From Acanthococcus lagerstroemiae (Eukaryota; Arthropoda; Insecta; Hemiptera; Eriococcidae), in assembly GCA_031841125.1 (NCBI GenBank), contig CM063114.1, positions 29,023,266 to 29,087,265 on the forward strand: a stretch of DNA of 64,000 bases. The letters run 5' to 3'. The notes under the pieces were generated by a model that did no database searches, was not told the origin of the DNA, and worked only from the letters and a program-made list of their open reading frames with translations. The position numbers and the translations under genes are program-made. Position 1 is the stretch's first letter, and each line of letters begins with the position of its first letter. This document shows positions 1 through 10,374 of this stretch, piece by piece.

Positions 1-1259
1 CCACATTCATATTACGTAGCAGCATAACAATCGCATCAACTTTTAAGTGTAATTTATTTGGTGGTAAACCTGTCAACTCGAGACTATCCAGAAATTCAAC
101 GGGGAATTGCAGGATTTCACAGTCATTTTGGCTTCTCCAGGAATCAAGTCCAAAATCTTGTTGATCTTCTGACAATGATCATTCTTTGGTGCCAGAATTG
201 TAACATTAGAAAATTTCAGGACATCCTCTGGAGTGTCAAACTTTTCACCATAGACATCTCTTATAATGTCCTGAAAAATTATGTTTGCAGATAATTCTAT
301 AATGCCCCCATTTTCAGAGCCAGAATGAGGGAAAGTACCATTACCAATCTGCAGCAAGAATTCTGAGAACTCTTTTCTTCCTGCTTCCGCTCGCATGTTC
401 TGGGTCAGTCTCAGCGTCTTGAATATAGTTCATAAAGGAAAAAACTTGATGGAATTAGCAATTGTAGCCGCTCTTGAATTATGTGGAACTACTGGCAGAA
501 CCTGCCTAAAATCTCCACCCAAAACTACAGTCTTGCCGCCAAACGGCACGTCATTTCCCATGATGTCCTTCAATAGTCTGTTTACACATATCAGAGCGTA
601 CATGTTTGCCATTGGAGCTTCATCCCAAATGATTATTTTTGCATTCTTGATACTTTTGGCTTCTTTGCTATTGACTTTCAAAGCAGATATTGAATGTTCG
701 TGCAGATTCAGAGGTAATTTAAAACGACTGTGAACAGTACGTCCTTTTGGTAGTAACATTGATGCTATACCTGTCCATGCCACAGAAATAACTTCAAAAT
801 CATGCAACATACATAAAGAAATAAGGCATCAATAAACAAAAGTTTTCCTAGTTCCTCCAAGACCATCATGGATGTGTCATTTCTTAGCATCAATTCCAAA
901 ATATGGTCAATGATCATTTGCTGGTCTTCATTTGCTCGCGCTACCACTTTTATAACGTGGGCTTCATCAATAGAATCATTTCCAGAAGTTTCCACTAGTT
1001 GAGGTAGAGAATGTAAGTCAATTTCTGGTAAGCCAAAGGAAGATAAGTTTTGTCCATGTAACCTCACTGTTGCTAAGATATCTTGAAGAGCTAACTGATG
1101 AGCGGTATGGGTTGGCTGACTTCGCAGGTAATCCTCAGACATTGCATCACTAAAGGTATTCCATAGATCTAAAGCATTCGCAGGTAATTGAAAGATACAT
1201 ATGTGAGAAAATAGCTGTCGCTGTTGAGTAGGCATTTGGAATGAAGCAGCTTCCTCCAA
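1..1259 (-). pseudogene. Helitron-type Pif1-like DNA helicase relic, C-terminal part
   Basis: Read on the minus strand in four frame-shifted pieces, this matches the Pif1-like helicase fused to Helitron replication initiators. Visible landmarks, 5' to 3' on that strand, are a glutamine-containing start (NEDQQ, about 950), a decayed Walker A loop (LEELGKLLF, about 850, where the family has GGTGKTF), GRTVHSRFKLPLNL (about 720), the Walker B motif WDEAP (about 615-635), motif III GGDFRQVLP (about 492-520), LTQNMR (about 396-410) and LPPNKLHLKV (about 40-75). Frame changes lie near 95, 410-430 and 765-850. The reading frame runs off the left edge, so the true C-terminus is outside the window. The lost P-loop and the frameshifts make it inactive. 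No Rep/HUH part is seen, so this is a fragment. Family assignment is secure from the ordered motifs. Confidence 0.88.
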
Positions 1260-1700
1260 TTGGTTGTTACCTCATAACTCTCCTCAGACTGAACGGATTT
1301 GAGTGATCAAAAAGTATATGAAAGAGGTTGCTTCACTGATTGTTCTGAGACTAAGATGAACTTTGTAAGTCAAGTGGTTCGTGAGTAATGGACAGATGAG
1401 TAGAAGAAATGCGTGTGAGTAATGAGATTGAGTTGGTTGTTACCTCATAACTCTCCTCAGACTGACCGGATTTGAATGATCAAAAAAGCATATGAAAGAG
1501 GTTGCTTCACTGAGTGTTTTTAGACTAAGATGAACTTTGTAGGTCAAGTAGTTCGTGAGTAATGGACAGATGAGTGGAAGAAATGCGTGTGAGTAGTGAG
1601 GTTGAGTTGGTTGTTACCTCATAACTCTCCTCAGATTGAACGGATTTAAGTGATCAAAAAATATTCATAAGGAGCTTGATTCACCGAGTGTTTTAAGACC
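1260..1700. repeat. Tandem repeat, about 174-bp unit, 2.5 copies
   Basis: The unit begins TTGGTTGTTACCTCATAACT at 1260, 1433 and 1607, giving periods of 173 and 174 bp. Copies differ by scattered substitutions and the third stops part-way, near 1700. It directly abuts the upstream end of the helicase relic. No coding potential is seen. Confidence 0.9.
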
Positions 1701-1808
1701 TTAACCAGCATTGTGCGATAATTAGGGCTCCAGAAATAGTTGTTGAACTTCATAAAACCCAGTTTTTCAAACATATTTTAAATACATAGATTAGTATGCA
1801 TTAATAAA
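1701..1808. other. Unassigned AT-rich spacer
   Basis: Short stretch between the tandem repeat and the LINE tail; nothing recognised. Confidence 0.5.
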
Positions 1809-2099
1809 ATGGAAGAAAAAACAAAAATTATAGATACCGGATATACTATTAAAAGACTTACATTTAAGTATGCAGGACATATGCCCGGGGGAGACAGGAA
1901 AAATGGAACCGGCTGGCCACTCACTGGATCTCACGGAACAAGAAAAGGAAGCGATAGGCTACCCACAAGATGGACAAACGAGATCAAGAGATATATCGGC
2001 TCTCACTGGGCTAGCGATGCCCTAAACAGGAGACTGGCAGACTGCGACAAATGCCTATGCCCAAAGGTGGGCGGGATAGACGGTGGTTCACCTAAGTAA
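1809..2099 (+). pseudogene. LINE reverse transcriptase C-terminal tail fragment
   Basis: The 96-codon open frame reads as the extreme C-terminus of an RTE/Jockey-type LINE polymerase: IIDTGYTIKRLTFKYAGHM, then a basic stretch, LPTRWTNEIKRYIGSHW and an ALNRR segment. The family order is YAGHxxR, RPPTRWxDEI, W..A.DR and a final W. The reverse transcriptase core is absent, so only the 3' end of a 5'-truncated insertion remains. The ATG is not a real start. The same tail type occurs at 12.7-13.3 kb and 44.0-44.9 kb on the minus strand. The LINE tail call is firm; the clade within LINEs is uncertain. Confidence 0.8.
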
Positions 2100-3258
2100 A
2101 ATAAAAAATAAGTATCTAATGTATACCCATAAAGTCTATTCGAGACTGTAATAAAGAATATATACAAAATAAAATGTCTGGCACTCTCCCTCGTTTTGAG
2201 CACATTGCCTGCCGAAATCAGTCCAGAAAACTTCCTCGCGGGCCCGTTGGTGTGAGAATTTCCCCCTATATTTGCCAATTTTACTGAACTATCGGCAAAT
2301 TGTGTCTGACCAGGAATAGGTTGTATCTTGTAGGGGTACTTTTAATCAGAACTTTTTTCAAGTCGAAAAAGTGTCACGGTGCTGCCGTGGGTTTAGCGGC
2401 CAGATTTTGGAACCGTGTTGTAGAAACGGATACAAACGGCGAGCATAACTGACGTGGCAGAAAATTAATTTCGACTGCACGGACGTCATTTTCGGGACGA
2501 CTGCGAAAAACAGAAGGGAAAATGGAACGGTGAACAAGAAGATTAATTTTCCATCTTGTTCTCATTTTTATCGTGAAAACGTACAATTTCGCAATCATTG
2601 TATACTCCCGAGAATGCCGTGCAATTGGCATCCGTCGTTAAAATGATACAGAATATACATCTGCCCTTAAGGTACGAGTTAAATAACGTTTTCTTGTATT
2701 CTTGATTCTCAGAGTGGAGTGTACCACTTGTAGATTCAACTTGACTGAGATATATTTATATATAATGGACTCTCACCCCAAATTATTTGTTGGAACATAT
2801 CAGTTGTCAGTGTATCGTTGGTTGATATTGATTTTTCAATAAAACGTTTCTCATTGTACGTATTCTCCTGCTAAACCTTGAGCCTGGTGTTGTCTTCGCA
2901 TTTCACTCTGTCATATCGTGATATGGTTTTGTATTCTCGAAAACCAATTATTTTTTTAGATTATATCACCTTTTGTGGAGCCTTTTACATAACCGATCCC
3001 TCGTAAGTCCTGCTGGAAGCAACCCTCTGCCAAAAATTATTTCTTAGACCTCCGGATCACGTGTAGATATTTTACGGTAAAGCGTGAAAACCCCCCACTG
3101 CCCCTCATCTTGCACCGTGTTACATTTTTCTCTTCGAAACTGTCACAATCGTTAAAGGTTTATCATATCTGGTAATTGTATGATTTATTTCATTTGCGCT
3201 CATCCCTTCCTAGAAAGCTGGAGGGGGAGGAGGGTTAGAAACATGACCGCCTCTAATT
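2100..3258. other. Unassigned intergenic sequence
   Basis: No gene, terminal inverted repeat or recognisable protein relic was found here. Open frames are short and show no family motifs. An AATAAA at about 2838 has no associated gene. Confidence 0.5.
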
Positions 3259-3490
3259 TGGAATGTTTGGAATTTTGAGTTGAAAATAAATCCAGTCATT
3301 AGTACTTCGTTAGTGTAAGTGCGCACATTTGTTAGTGCTCAGTCCCTCCATCAAGATCTACTGAGTGGGGCTGGTGACATGCGTCATAAAATTTGGAATT
3401 TTGGGTCAAGAATAGGCTCGGTCGTTAGTGTTTGGAAGTGCACATGTTATTGCTCACTTCCTTCAGCGAGATTTACTAAACATGTAAATC
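3259..3490. repeat. Imperfect direct duplication, about 126-bp period
   Basis: TTTGGAATTTTGAGTTGAAA at 3266 is echoed by TTTGGAATTTTGGGTCAAGA at 3392, and the similarity continues through the CATTAGT / CGTTAGT and TGCACAT words in both copies. It looks like an old tandem duplication. No coding signal. Confidence 0.6.
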
Positions 3491-3954
3491 TCATACATTA
3501 TATAAGCTGCTTGATATATTTTTGATAGTAGCTCAGCTAACTTCAAATATTCATGTCTAGCCCGTTGTGGATCATTATGGGTGGAGACTACCATTGAACC
3601 TCAAAATGAACTCAGTGCTTCTGAGATGTACTTGAAGCTAGTGTATGTAACGTTTGAGTATTTCAGATCTCAACAGGGCCTTAGTTCGTTAAGTGCCGAG
3701 CTGTTTTCGAGTGTAGCGTTCAAACCAAAGACATGTCACCCACTGGTAGGTGACAGTAAGATCCCCCCACCACCTATAGTCTCGCCCCTGTAGATAGTAG
3801 AGCTTCCAAACGAGAAAATAAGTTTTTTTCTAATCAGTCGAGTTGTGGTTCAGGTAAATACAGGCAGGCAGACCACTCGGTCACTTCTTTCACCTTAAGT
3901 CACTTCTGGTCACTTTTTTGAAATTTGGTCACGAAAGTCACTTTTTAATCAAAA

Positions 3955-5400
3955 CTAGGGGGCTTCGCCCCCTGGCCGCTTCGCGCCCCAACCCCCCTGC
4001 CGTCAATCGCTTCGCTCGTGCCGGCCTTACTCGGCGCTTCGCGCCTCGTTCATCCTCCACAGTCCTCAGTGTTTGGTCTGAAACTTTTGTTCCTGAGTTG
4101 AGGGTTGCTTTGTGCTTCTTTTGCTCCCCCTCTTATCAGCGGTCCTCAATCTTCCACCATGAACCCCCTTCCATCCTTTCTTCATCACGACCCCCCTCCA
4201 CCTCCACAGTCACACCTCAACAGTCGCAGCCCTCCTCAGCCACAAACTCCTCCCCCACAATGGCCATAGTCCTCCACCTAGTCTCCCCCAATCATCCACT
4301 TCCACCCCGAGTGCCCTCAATTAGGACCACGTCCTTCGACCACCCCACACCACTATGGCCTTCATTTCTGTTCACGTACCACACTCCCACCAAGACCTCC
4401 TCACCCATCACTACGACCTCCCCAACGCCACCCATGGATCTCCTTCCCAGGAGCTCCCTCCACCATGAACCACCTCTACATGCCTACAGTCCGCGGTCTC
4501 TACTCCCTCCGCGGCTCCTCTCCACCATCACGGCCTCCTCGCTCAACCACCTTGAAGATCCTCTAGTCCTCCAACCAGGAGCTTCCACCACCATGATCAC
4601 CCCTCCCGCTCACGAACCCTTCCCCTCAAGACCCCCTCCACGGGACCAGAACCTTCCGCACCATGGCCTTCATTCGCCTTCCCGGCCGCCTCTCTCACCA
4701 AGAACTTCCTCCTCCACCAGGACCCTTTCCTCACTATTACCCCCTCCCTACTCGGGGTCTTTACGCCCCTCTACAGTCACCGCCACCATCGTGGTTTTCC
4801 TCCTCTTTAGGAGCTGCCTCCTCTACCATGAGTACCTCTTACACCCCCGGGCCTTTATCTACCAAAATTTTACTGCCCCTCTAGGATCCTCACCCACCAC
4901 TACCTCCTCCTTCCTCAATGGCCACCCTCTCCTACTTGAAATTTCCTCCGCCACAAGGACCTCTCACCGACCACTATCCCCTGTGCTTCATCTCCTTTCA
5001 GAGCCCCTGTCCTCACTATGGCCCTCCAACCCCCTACCCCCTGTGCTTCATCTCCTTTCAGAGCCCCTGTCCTCACTATGGCCCTCCAACCCTCTTGAGG
5101 ATCTCTGACCATCCACCCAGGAGCTCGCACAACCATGACCACCCCTCCCCGAGAGTCCTTCCCCCTCAAGACCCTACCCCGCCACCAGCCCCTCCCGCAC
5201 AACGGCCATTTCTCTCCGAGGTCCCCTCTCTCACCAATGACTTTCTCCTCCACCAGATCCTCTTACTCCCGCCCCACCCAGGGACTTCATCTCCATCCAC
5301 AGCTCACGCCCCCACAGGGGCCCTCTTCCCCCTTCAGGAGCTGCCTTCTCAACCATGAACCTCCTCCTGAGGGTCGGCTACCCCTGGAAAATTGAGCAAT
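3955..5400. repeat. Pyrimidine-rich (C/T) low-complexity tract
   Basis: About 1.4 kb is dominated by CCT/CCA/CTC words, with recurring phrases like CTCCACCATGA and CTCAAGACCC. It starts with compact GC-rich hairpin words (GGGGGCTTCGCCCCC near 3958). Long open frames occur on the plus strand only because T-rich stop codons are rare in such composition; they encode Pro/Ser/His-rich strings with no domain. Confidence 0.75.
4978..5092. repeat. Near-exact 60-bp tandem duplication
   Basis: Positions 4978-5032 recur exactly at 5038-5092 with a 60-bp period. The perfect identity inside an otherwise degenerate tract suggests a recent slippage or unequal-exchange event, or an assembly effect. Confidence 0.93.
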
Positions 5401-5860
5401 CAAGGGGTAGGGTAGGCAACCTGCAGCGACTTGTGATCTTGAAAATTATGGGTAATTAGGTAATTTTATGTCTTTTTATGTCGATTATGTCTTACAACTT
5501 GGAGATCTTTTATGTTAGAACAAATTATGTCCTTAAAAGTAGCTGATCTGCCCCTGCAATTTTTCTGGTCCTTAGGTAGGCAACCCGCAGTGCGTTTTTT
5601 TTCTCCCGGAGGCAATGGCGGTGGCTGATTTTACTTTTTTCGTATCTTTTATGTTAGAACAGATTATGCCCTTAAAAGTAGCTGATCTGCCCCTGCAGCC
5701 CCTACAATTTTTCGGATTTTTAGATAGGCAACCCGCAGCGCGTTTTTTCCCCCCGGAGGTGGCGGCGGATTTTACTTTTTTAGCATGTAGAGAGAAAGTC
5801 ACTTGAAAAAAATTTTCCTTCAAAAAAATATTAAAAATGCTCATTTTAACTATTATTAAT
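5400..5860. repeat. Imperfect internal duplication with GTAGGCAACCCGCAG words
   Basis: The phrase around GGCAACCTGCAGCG (5414), GGCAACCCGCAGTGCG (5578) and GGCAACCCGCAGCGCG (5726) recurs together with TATGTTAGAACA and CTTAAAAGTAGCTGATCTGC. It is part of the body of the surrounding element. Not coding. Confidence 0.6.
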
Positions 5861-6189
5861 TTATCGAGAGAAAAAATGTTTCTTCAATCTGATATAAGTA
5901 TACAAGACAAGTATGCGTGAGTAGAGTGTGTGATGCTGCGAAAAACTTGTGATGTATGTTTTTTTCAAGACATGAGAGCCGAAGATTACATAAAGTCTGA
6001 ATGAGAATAATTCTTAGTCAAAAAGATGGGAATTATGGTGATTTTTTGGTCACTTCGGTCATTTTTTTTAACGAAATTGGTCACTTTTATCACCTTTTTC
6101 AGAGAAAATTTGAGTGGTCAGCCTGTACATAGAAGTATGGGAGATTCGAGGTTCTACATTAGCTATTGTGATCGCTTTCTTTCTGTTCA

Positions 6190-6590
6190 CAAAACTCCAC
6201 AAGGGGCTACAACCTGAAATACTGGAAGTTGAATATGTGAGCATCAGTAGTGAATACAGGATTTTTCGAGTTGCGAACTTCGTGTTTGTGGTTATCCCTG
6301 CCCTGATGGCTCCACCGGAGGCTGCAGCCTGAAAAACTGAAAGTTGAATATGTGGGCATAAGGTTTATCGAGTTGCTGAATTCATTTTTAGGGTAATCTC
6401 AGGTGTAACCCCTACCTAGATAGCTCCACCGGGAGCTACAATCTCTAAAATACTGAAAGTTGAGTAGGTGGGCATCAGTAATATTGAACATAGTGTTTAT
6501 CGAGTTTCTGAATTCATTTTTGGGGTCATTTTAGGTATAACCCCTGCTCAGAAGGCTGCTTCAGGAGCTACAAACTGAACCCATGTATTT
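6190..6590. repeat. Tandem repeat, about 115-bp unit, over 3 copies
   Basis: CTCCAC...GGCTACAACCTGAAATACTG begins at about 6195, 6310 and 6424, with a decayed fourth copy near 6550. Each unit ends in TGAATTCATTTTTGGGGT-like sequence. Similar phrases (GAGTTGCTGAATTC) appear in the 12.28-12.57 kb repeat, so the two arrays may be related. Confidence 0.8.
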
Positions 6591-7737
6591 AGCTTGCGTG
6601 CACTGGCATGCACCAGTGAGTACTGATGACTGAGATAGTGTTGAAGAAGAAATGTGAGATGAGGGAAGGTAGTCACATGGACCTCCTATGCTGGTATTCG
6701 ACCAACGATGTGGAGCCAGGACTGGAACTACGATCTCACACACTTATCGCGCATTTTACGTACGTCGACGGAAATGACGAATTTTATGGCGAAGCACGTT
6801 ATAGTCAGACGTTACCATCATTGGCGTATAAGTGTTGGAACAATTGAATTTGGCCGGAATCAATACGCGTCGGTATTCGGTACCATGTCCTGTGTACTAT
6901 CAATTACGGGTGTTATTTATCCGCTGTCTCCAAATGGCGTATGCAAGAGAGAGGTACCACTGGGCCTGACGTCATTGATATTGACTTTCGACGCTGTATG
7001 TGACGGTGCGACGGTATCCGCCCGCAGATCTGACGCCGCGTGATCTCCGCCGGACGTTCAGGTAGCGGCGGAGAAAGAAAAGCGTGAAATCTGTAATTCG
7101 CAGCGTCGTCTAAATATTTCATTTCTCAGCGCGGCAACGGAGACGAGTGGAGCGGGCAAATTGTGAGGCGGAAAACGAAGGCAGCCGAACTCGCTCGCAA
7201 ATGACTTAGATGTCGGATGACTGATCTGGTATTCGCATCGCGGCGGTGAAAAATTGTACGCCGCGAATGAAATTATGCATCCGAGGAGGGGGCGACGTCG
7301 AAGAAAAGCGGAAAAGCGGCAGGGATCGGAGCGGGGAAGCCCAAAACGGCGGTGCTAGGTTGGCAATGACACATGTCCCGAATGCTTTATTATGTAGTAA
7401 ATTCCGGCCATCTAGCCCGTGTTGCCGTGGTTCCAAAATCTCCCCTCGAAGTTGCGAACAAACTGTAACAAGATGTGACTGAGGAACCCGCGCTAACTCG
7501 CCCTCCACCAATTTCGTTTTCTCGGAGAAAGAAGACGTTCGACCCCGAAAAACGAACTCGAGTGGAATACGTGAACACTGGGCCACGTTTTTCTGTATTT
7601 CTTTTCGATACGGTTGCTTCCTTGCGAGCTCGGGATCCGTGCTGTTGTGAGCTCTCGAAAGGAAACTGTGAAAATTGCTTCAAGTGTGTCTTATTATACA
7701 AACTATCAGCGTCACGGCTTTTCCATGTACAGTATAC
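6591..7737. other. Unassigned, CpG-richer sequence
   Basis: This block has noticeably more CpG and less A/T than its surroundings. Several 60-125 codon open frames overlap on both strands, but none shows a motif, signal peptide or recognisable domain. It may be single-copy host DNA such as a promoter or untranslated exon; nothing in the sequence confirms that. Confidence 0.4.
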
Positions 7738-8029
7738 TTCCGATTGTTTCACCTAATTTGGATGTAAGGTCTGTCAAATAATTGAAAAATCAAATAATAC
7801 GGATTTTTTGTCTTTGATTTTTAGTGTGTAATTATGGGTTTCGTACCCTTTTAGTACCTTTTCTGTATTAATTTGCATACGTAGTCACAACACAAGATTT
7901 TTTTTAATTATTACAAATTAATATTATATATTTGTTCAGCACAATACATGTATATGTACAGTTAATACAGCACAACTTACATTTATGTACATTGTACATA
8001 TTGTACATAAAAATTGGGTTATTCTCTAA

Positions 8030-8930
8030 AACACATCAGTATTGGACTTTGGTTTTGAAACCCCAATTTTTTTCTTCAGTGAGACCTCTTTCCATCTCCT
8101 CATCATAATTGCTTCAGCCATCGTGAATTCCTCTTGGTGTTCCATATAACTTGAAGGTGTTTCAGTTGCTCAAAGACTATCAACGTGGCTTATATGGATG
8201 GAGCAAGTTGAGTGGGTTTCTGTCACCTCATCGTCATTACTTGTGTCTGTCTGCCTTACTGTCATTTTTTTGAACGAGTTCAATAATGTCGTCGTCAGTT
8301 AACCCAGTGTTCTCTGTTCAGCAACCGTCCACTCGATAAGATCTTCTTCCCCAACATCGTCCCCTCCCGGAACTCTTCTCAATAAAACAAGGAGTTTCGC
8401 TTCTTCTGTAGGTTTTGCAACAATTTCAAGTCTCTAAATTTTCGGCTCCTTTCATTTCTCCTCGACACGCATCCGTGTCTCTGTGATCCAACAACTTCCT
8501 CCGTGATCTTTATAATCGTTATCTAAAGGTTGAAGATTTTTGCTCTCAAGTATCCACCTAATTACATTGACTATGTCTATGTGTATTTCCTTTAATTGTT
8601 GTATATGACTATGTCTATGTGTATTTCCTTTAATTGTTGTATATGTTACCGATAATGTATATAATCAGTTAAAGTGTATAATTTCATGAAAATGCTCATT
8701 AGTTTTCTAGTCCCTGATTCCTCCTCTTACGAAGTAATTGGCTAAAAATTTTGGAGGTCTTCAATTTTCATTTGTTTACGCAGCAATTCAAAGTTTCAGC
8801 CTGGCTGCTTTGAAAGAACGTCTTCCAAGGGCCGTGAATTGTAAGAAACCAGGACTTTTGATTGTTTTTGGTCTCTGTATGATGCTTTTTGTAGTCGGCA
8901 GGGCTGAGAATTCCAAGTGAGATGTAGATA
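8030..8930 (-). pseudogene. Tigger/pogo transposase C-terminal relic
   Basis: On the minus strand a broken frame gives LPTTKSIIQ (about 8880-8900, where the family has an LPPNTTSLIQP-like DDE region), then LLRRVPGGDDVGEEDLIEW (about 8340-8390), LTDDDIIELVQ (about 8265-8300), and MEHQEEFTMAEAIMMRRW (about 8095-8145). This order and wording is that of Tigger-type transposases after the DDE core. Stops and frame changes interrupt it and the N-terminal CENP-B-like DNA-binding domain and first catalytic acidic residues are not visible. It lies inside the TIRs of a 1.56-kb element, in the reverse orientation. It cannot encode an active enzyme. Confidence 0.75.
8568..8643. repeat. Exact 38-bp tandem duplication
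   Basis: TGACTATGTCTATGTGTATT and the following 18 bases occur at 8568 and again immediately at 8606 with no mismatch. It lies inside the Tigger-like element. Confidence 0.92.
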
Positions 8931-9386
8931 AATGAAAATTGCAGACTTGTTGAATTTCATCCCAATTTGTTAAGAAGAAAAGGAATAAAGGACAGAATTA
9001 TTAAATATTTTATGAGATTACACACTTTAACTGATTTTACACGTTAATGGTAGCCGGCATCTTTTAGAAAAATAAGGTTCAAAAGTGATGATCAATATTT
9101 GGTTTTCATTGACTGAAGTACCCCCTGGTTACGCTCACAAATGAACGTCAAAGAAGAAGGAAAATGATCAGCTGATGGTCAAATAATACGGAAAATAATA
9201 AAATAATCGATAAATCATATAAAAGGGCAGTAATATTTCACGTCAGATAATCCGAATGTCAAAATAACCCGAGGTCAAATAATTGGAAGTGTACTGTATT
9301 CCCAATACAAGGTCCAGTAGATGTTGTTGTTATTCGTGTATACGCGCAAAAGAGTCGCTCCAGGCGACTGTTGCCGAAAGCAACAT

Positions 9387-9991
9387 AGTGGCAGTTTCTA
9401 TAAAAAGGGGTAACTTTGTCGATCCGACGAATTTTGAGTTAAGGATAAGAGGTAATAGAGGAATGAATGCCTATTCCAACGAGCTATCGGCGAGATCTGT
9501 AGCGTTTTTTGTTGCGGAGATCCAAGGGGTCAAAAATAGGGGTAACAAGAATGCGCGAAAACACGTTTTTGAGAAAAACGCGTCTAAAGATAGACACCTT
9601 TTTCTCCCACTCCTTCAAGCGGCCGTAACTCGCTGCGGAATCACGTTACCAGCCTCGACGAGGGCTTGTTGCAAAGGTAATTTTTCGCTCTTCTGCGTGG
9701 TAACAATTCAGAACATCGGATGTATTCGTGAGCTCCGAAAAATCGCGAAGAAGCGACGCAGGCATTCGCATTCTTTTCTTATTCTCTTTCATAATTATTC
9801 TCTTTCTGTCTTTCCCTTTTCTCTCTCACACCTGTAAATTTTGTCTCATCGTTATTGCGATGCTTTTTCTGTAGAAATCAACCAAACTTTCAAAATTGAT
9901 TTTTTTGACCAAAAAGTTTTGTTTTTGTTTTTCTTTTTTCGCGTTTTCTGAGACTTCGATCGATCGACAAAGTTACCTAGAAACTGCCACA
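9387..9991. mobile_element. TGTGGCAG-family MITE, copy 1
   Basis: Left end GTGGCAGTTTCTATAAAAAG continuing GGGTAACTTTGTC; right end GACAAAGTTACC...AGAAACTGCCACA. The right repeat has lost a few bases (CCCTTTTTAT is missing). About 600 bp, no transposase. Two more copies lie at 35354-35951 (same orientation) and 45439-46043 (opposite orientation). An internal 184-codon open frame is similar in all copies but shows no domain. Confidence 0.9.
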
Positions 9992-10374
9992 TCATACTGT
10001 TCACTGATCGATGGATTTGGACAAAAACATGACATGGAAAGATAATTATAAAGAAAGTTATCCAAAAATCCAAAATTAAGCTCATCTGATAGGAAATGAA
10101 AAGTGCTACAACTTTTGTTCTTAGCATTTTTTCATAAAAATCAATATAAAAGCCGCGAGCAACACTTTTATGAACACACGTTCATAGGGTGTAATGTACA
10201 CGTATCATGTTTTCGTCTTCGACATTAGCACTTCTGATGGAACTTGTATACGCGATTCTGTAGTCTTTCGACCAGTAGGTTTCTCTGCGCCAATCGTTTC
10301 ATCTCTGAGAAGGATTTACACTTTGTATCCTTTTTATTATCTGCTCTTCATAACTCATTCGTTGCCTTCCTTTC
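9992..10374. other. Unassigned sequence
   Basis: No gene or repeat structure recognised between the MITE and the next element. Confidence 0.5.

Larger units (their letters stand above)
3861..6125. mobile_element. Probable hAT-like element with GGTCACTT subterminal words
   Basis: The left end reads CAGGCAGGCAGACCACTCGG followed by repeated GGTCACTT/GGTCACTTTT words. The right end, reverse complemented, reads CAGGCTGACCACTC followed by similar words (about 6040-6112). Flanks TAAATA (left) and TACATA (right) match at five of six positions, which fits a decayed 6-bp target duplication. The left tip appears to carry a 4-bp CAGG duplication. The interior is GC- and pyrimidine-rich DNA with no transposase, so this is non-autonomous. 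The same words appear near 28.1 kb and 37.1 kb. Boundaries are my best reading of diverged ends. Confidence 0.45.
7740..9296. mobile_element. pogo/Tigger-like DNA transposon, 1.56 kb, TA duplication
   Basis: The left end CAGTATACTTCCGATT and the right end, reverse complemented CAGTACACTTCCAATT, form terminal inverted repeats continuing with TTTGACCT-like sequence. TA dinucleotides flank both ends (7738-7739 and 9297-9298), as expected for the Tc1/mariner/pogo superfamily. The interior holds a decayed transposase C-terminus on the minus strand. Length is shorter than an intact Tigger (roughly 2-3 kb), so it is internally deleted. Confidence 0.8.

Noticed and set aside
2820..2880. AATAAA with possible 3' end of a gene
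   Set aside because: No coding relic lies upstream; a similar AATAAAACGTTTCTC at 10.58 kb is also without a gene.
3918..5108. 396-codon plus-strand open frame
   Set aside because: It follows the C/T-rich tract, encodes a Pro/Ser/His-rich string without any domain, and overlaps other long frames in the same tract, as expected when stop codons are compositionally rare.
9283..9837. 184-codon open frame at the 9.4-kb MITE
   Set aside because: Starts outside and runs through the MITE; similar frames in the other copies reflect shared MITE sequence. Left as a finding to test, not annotated as a gene.
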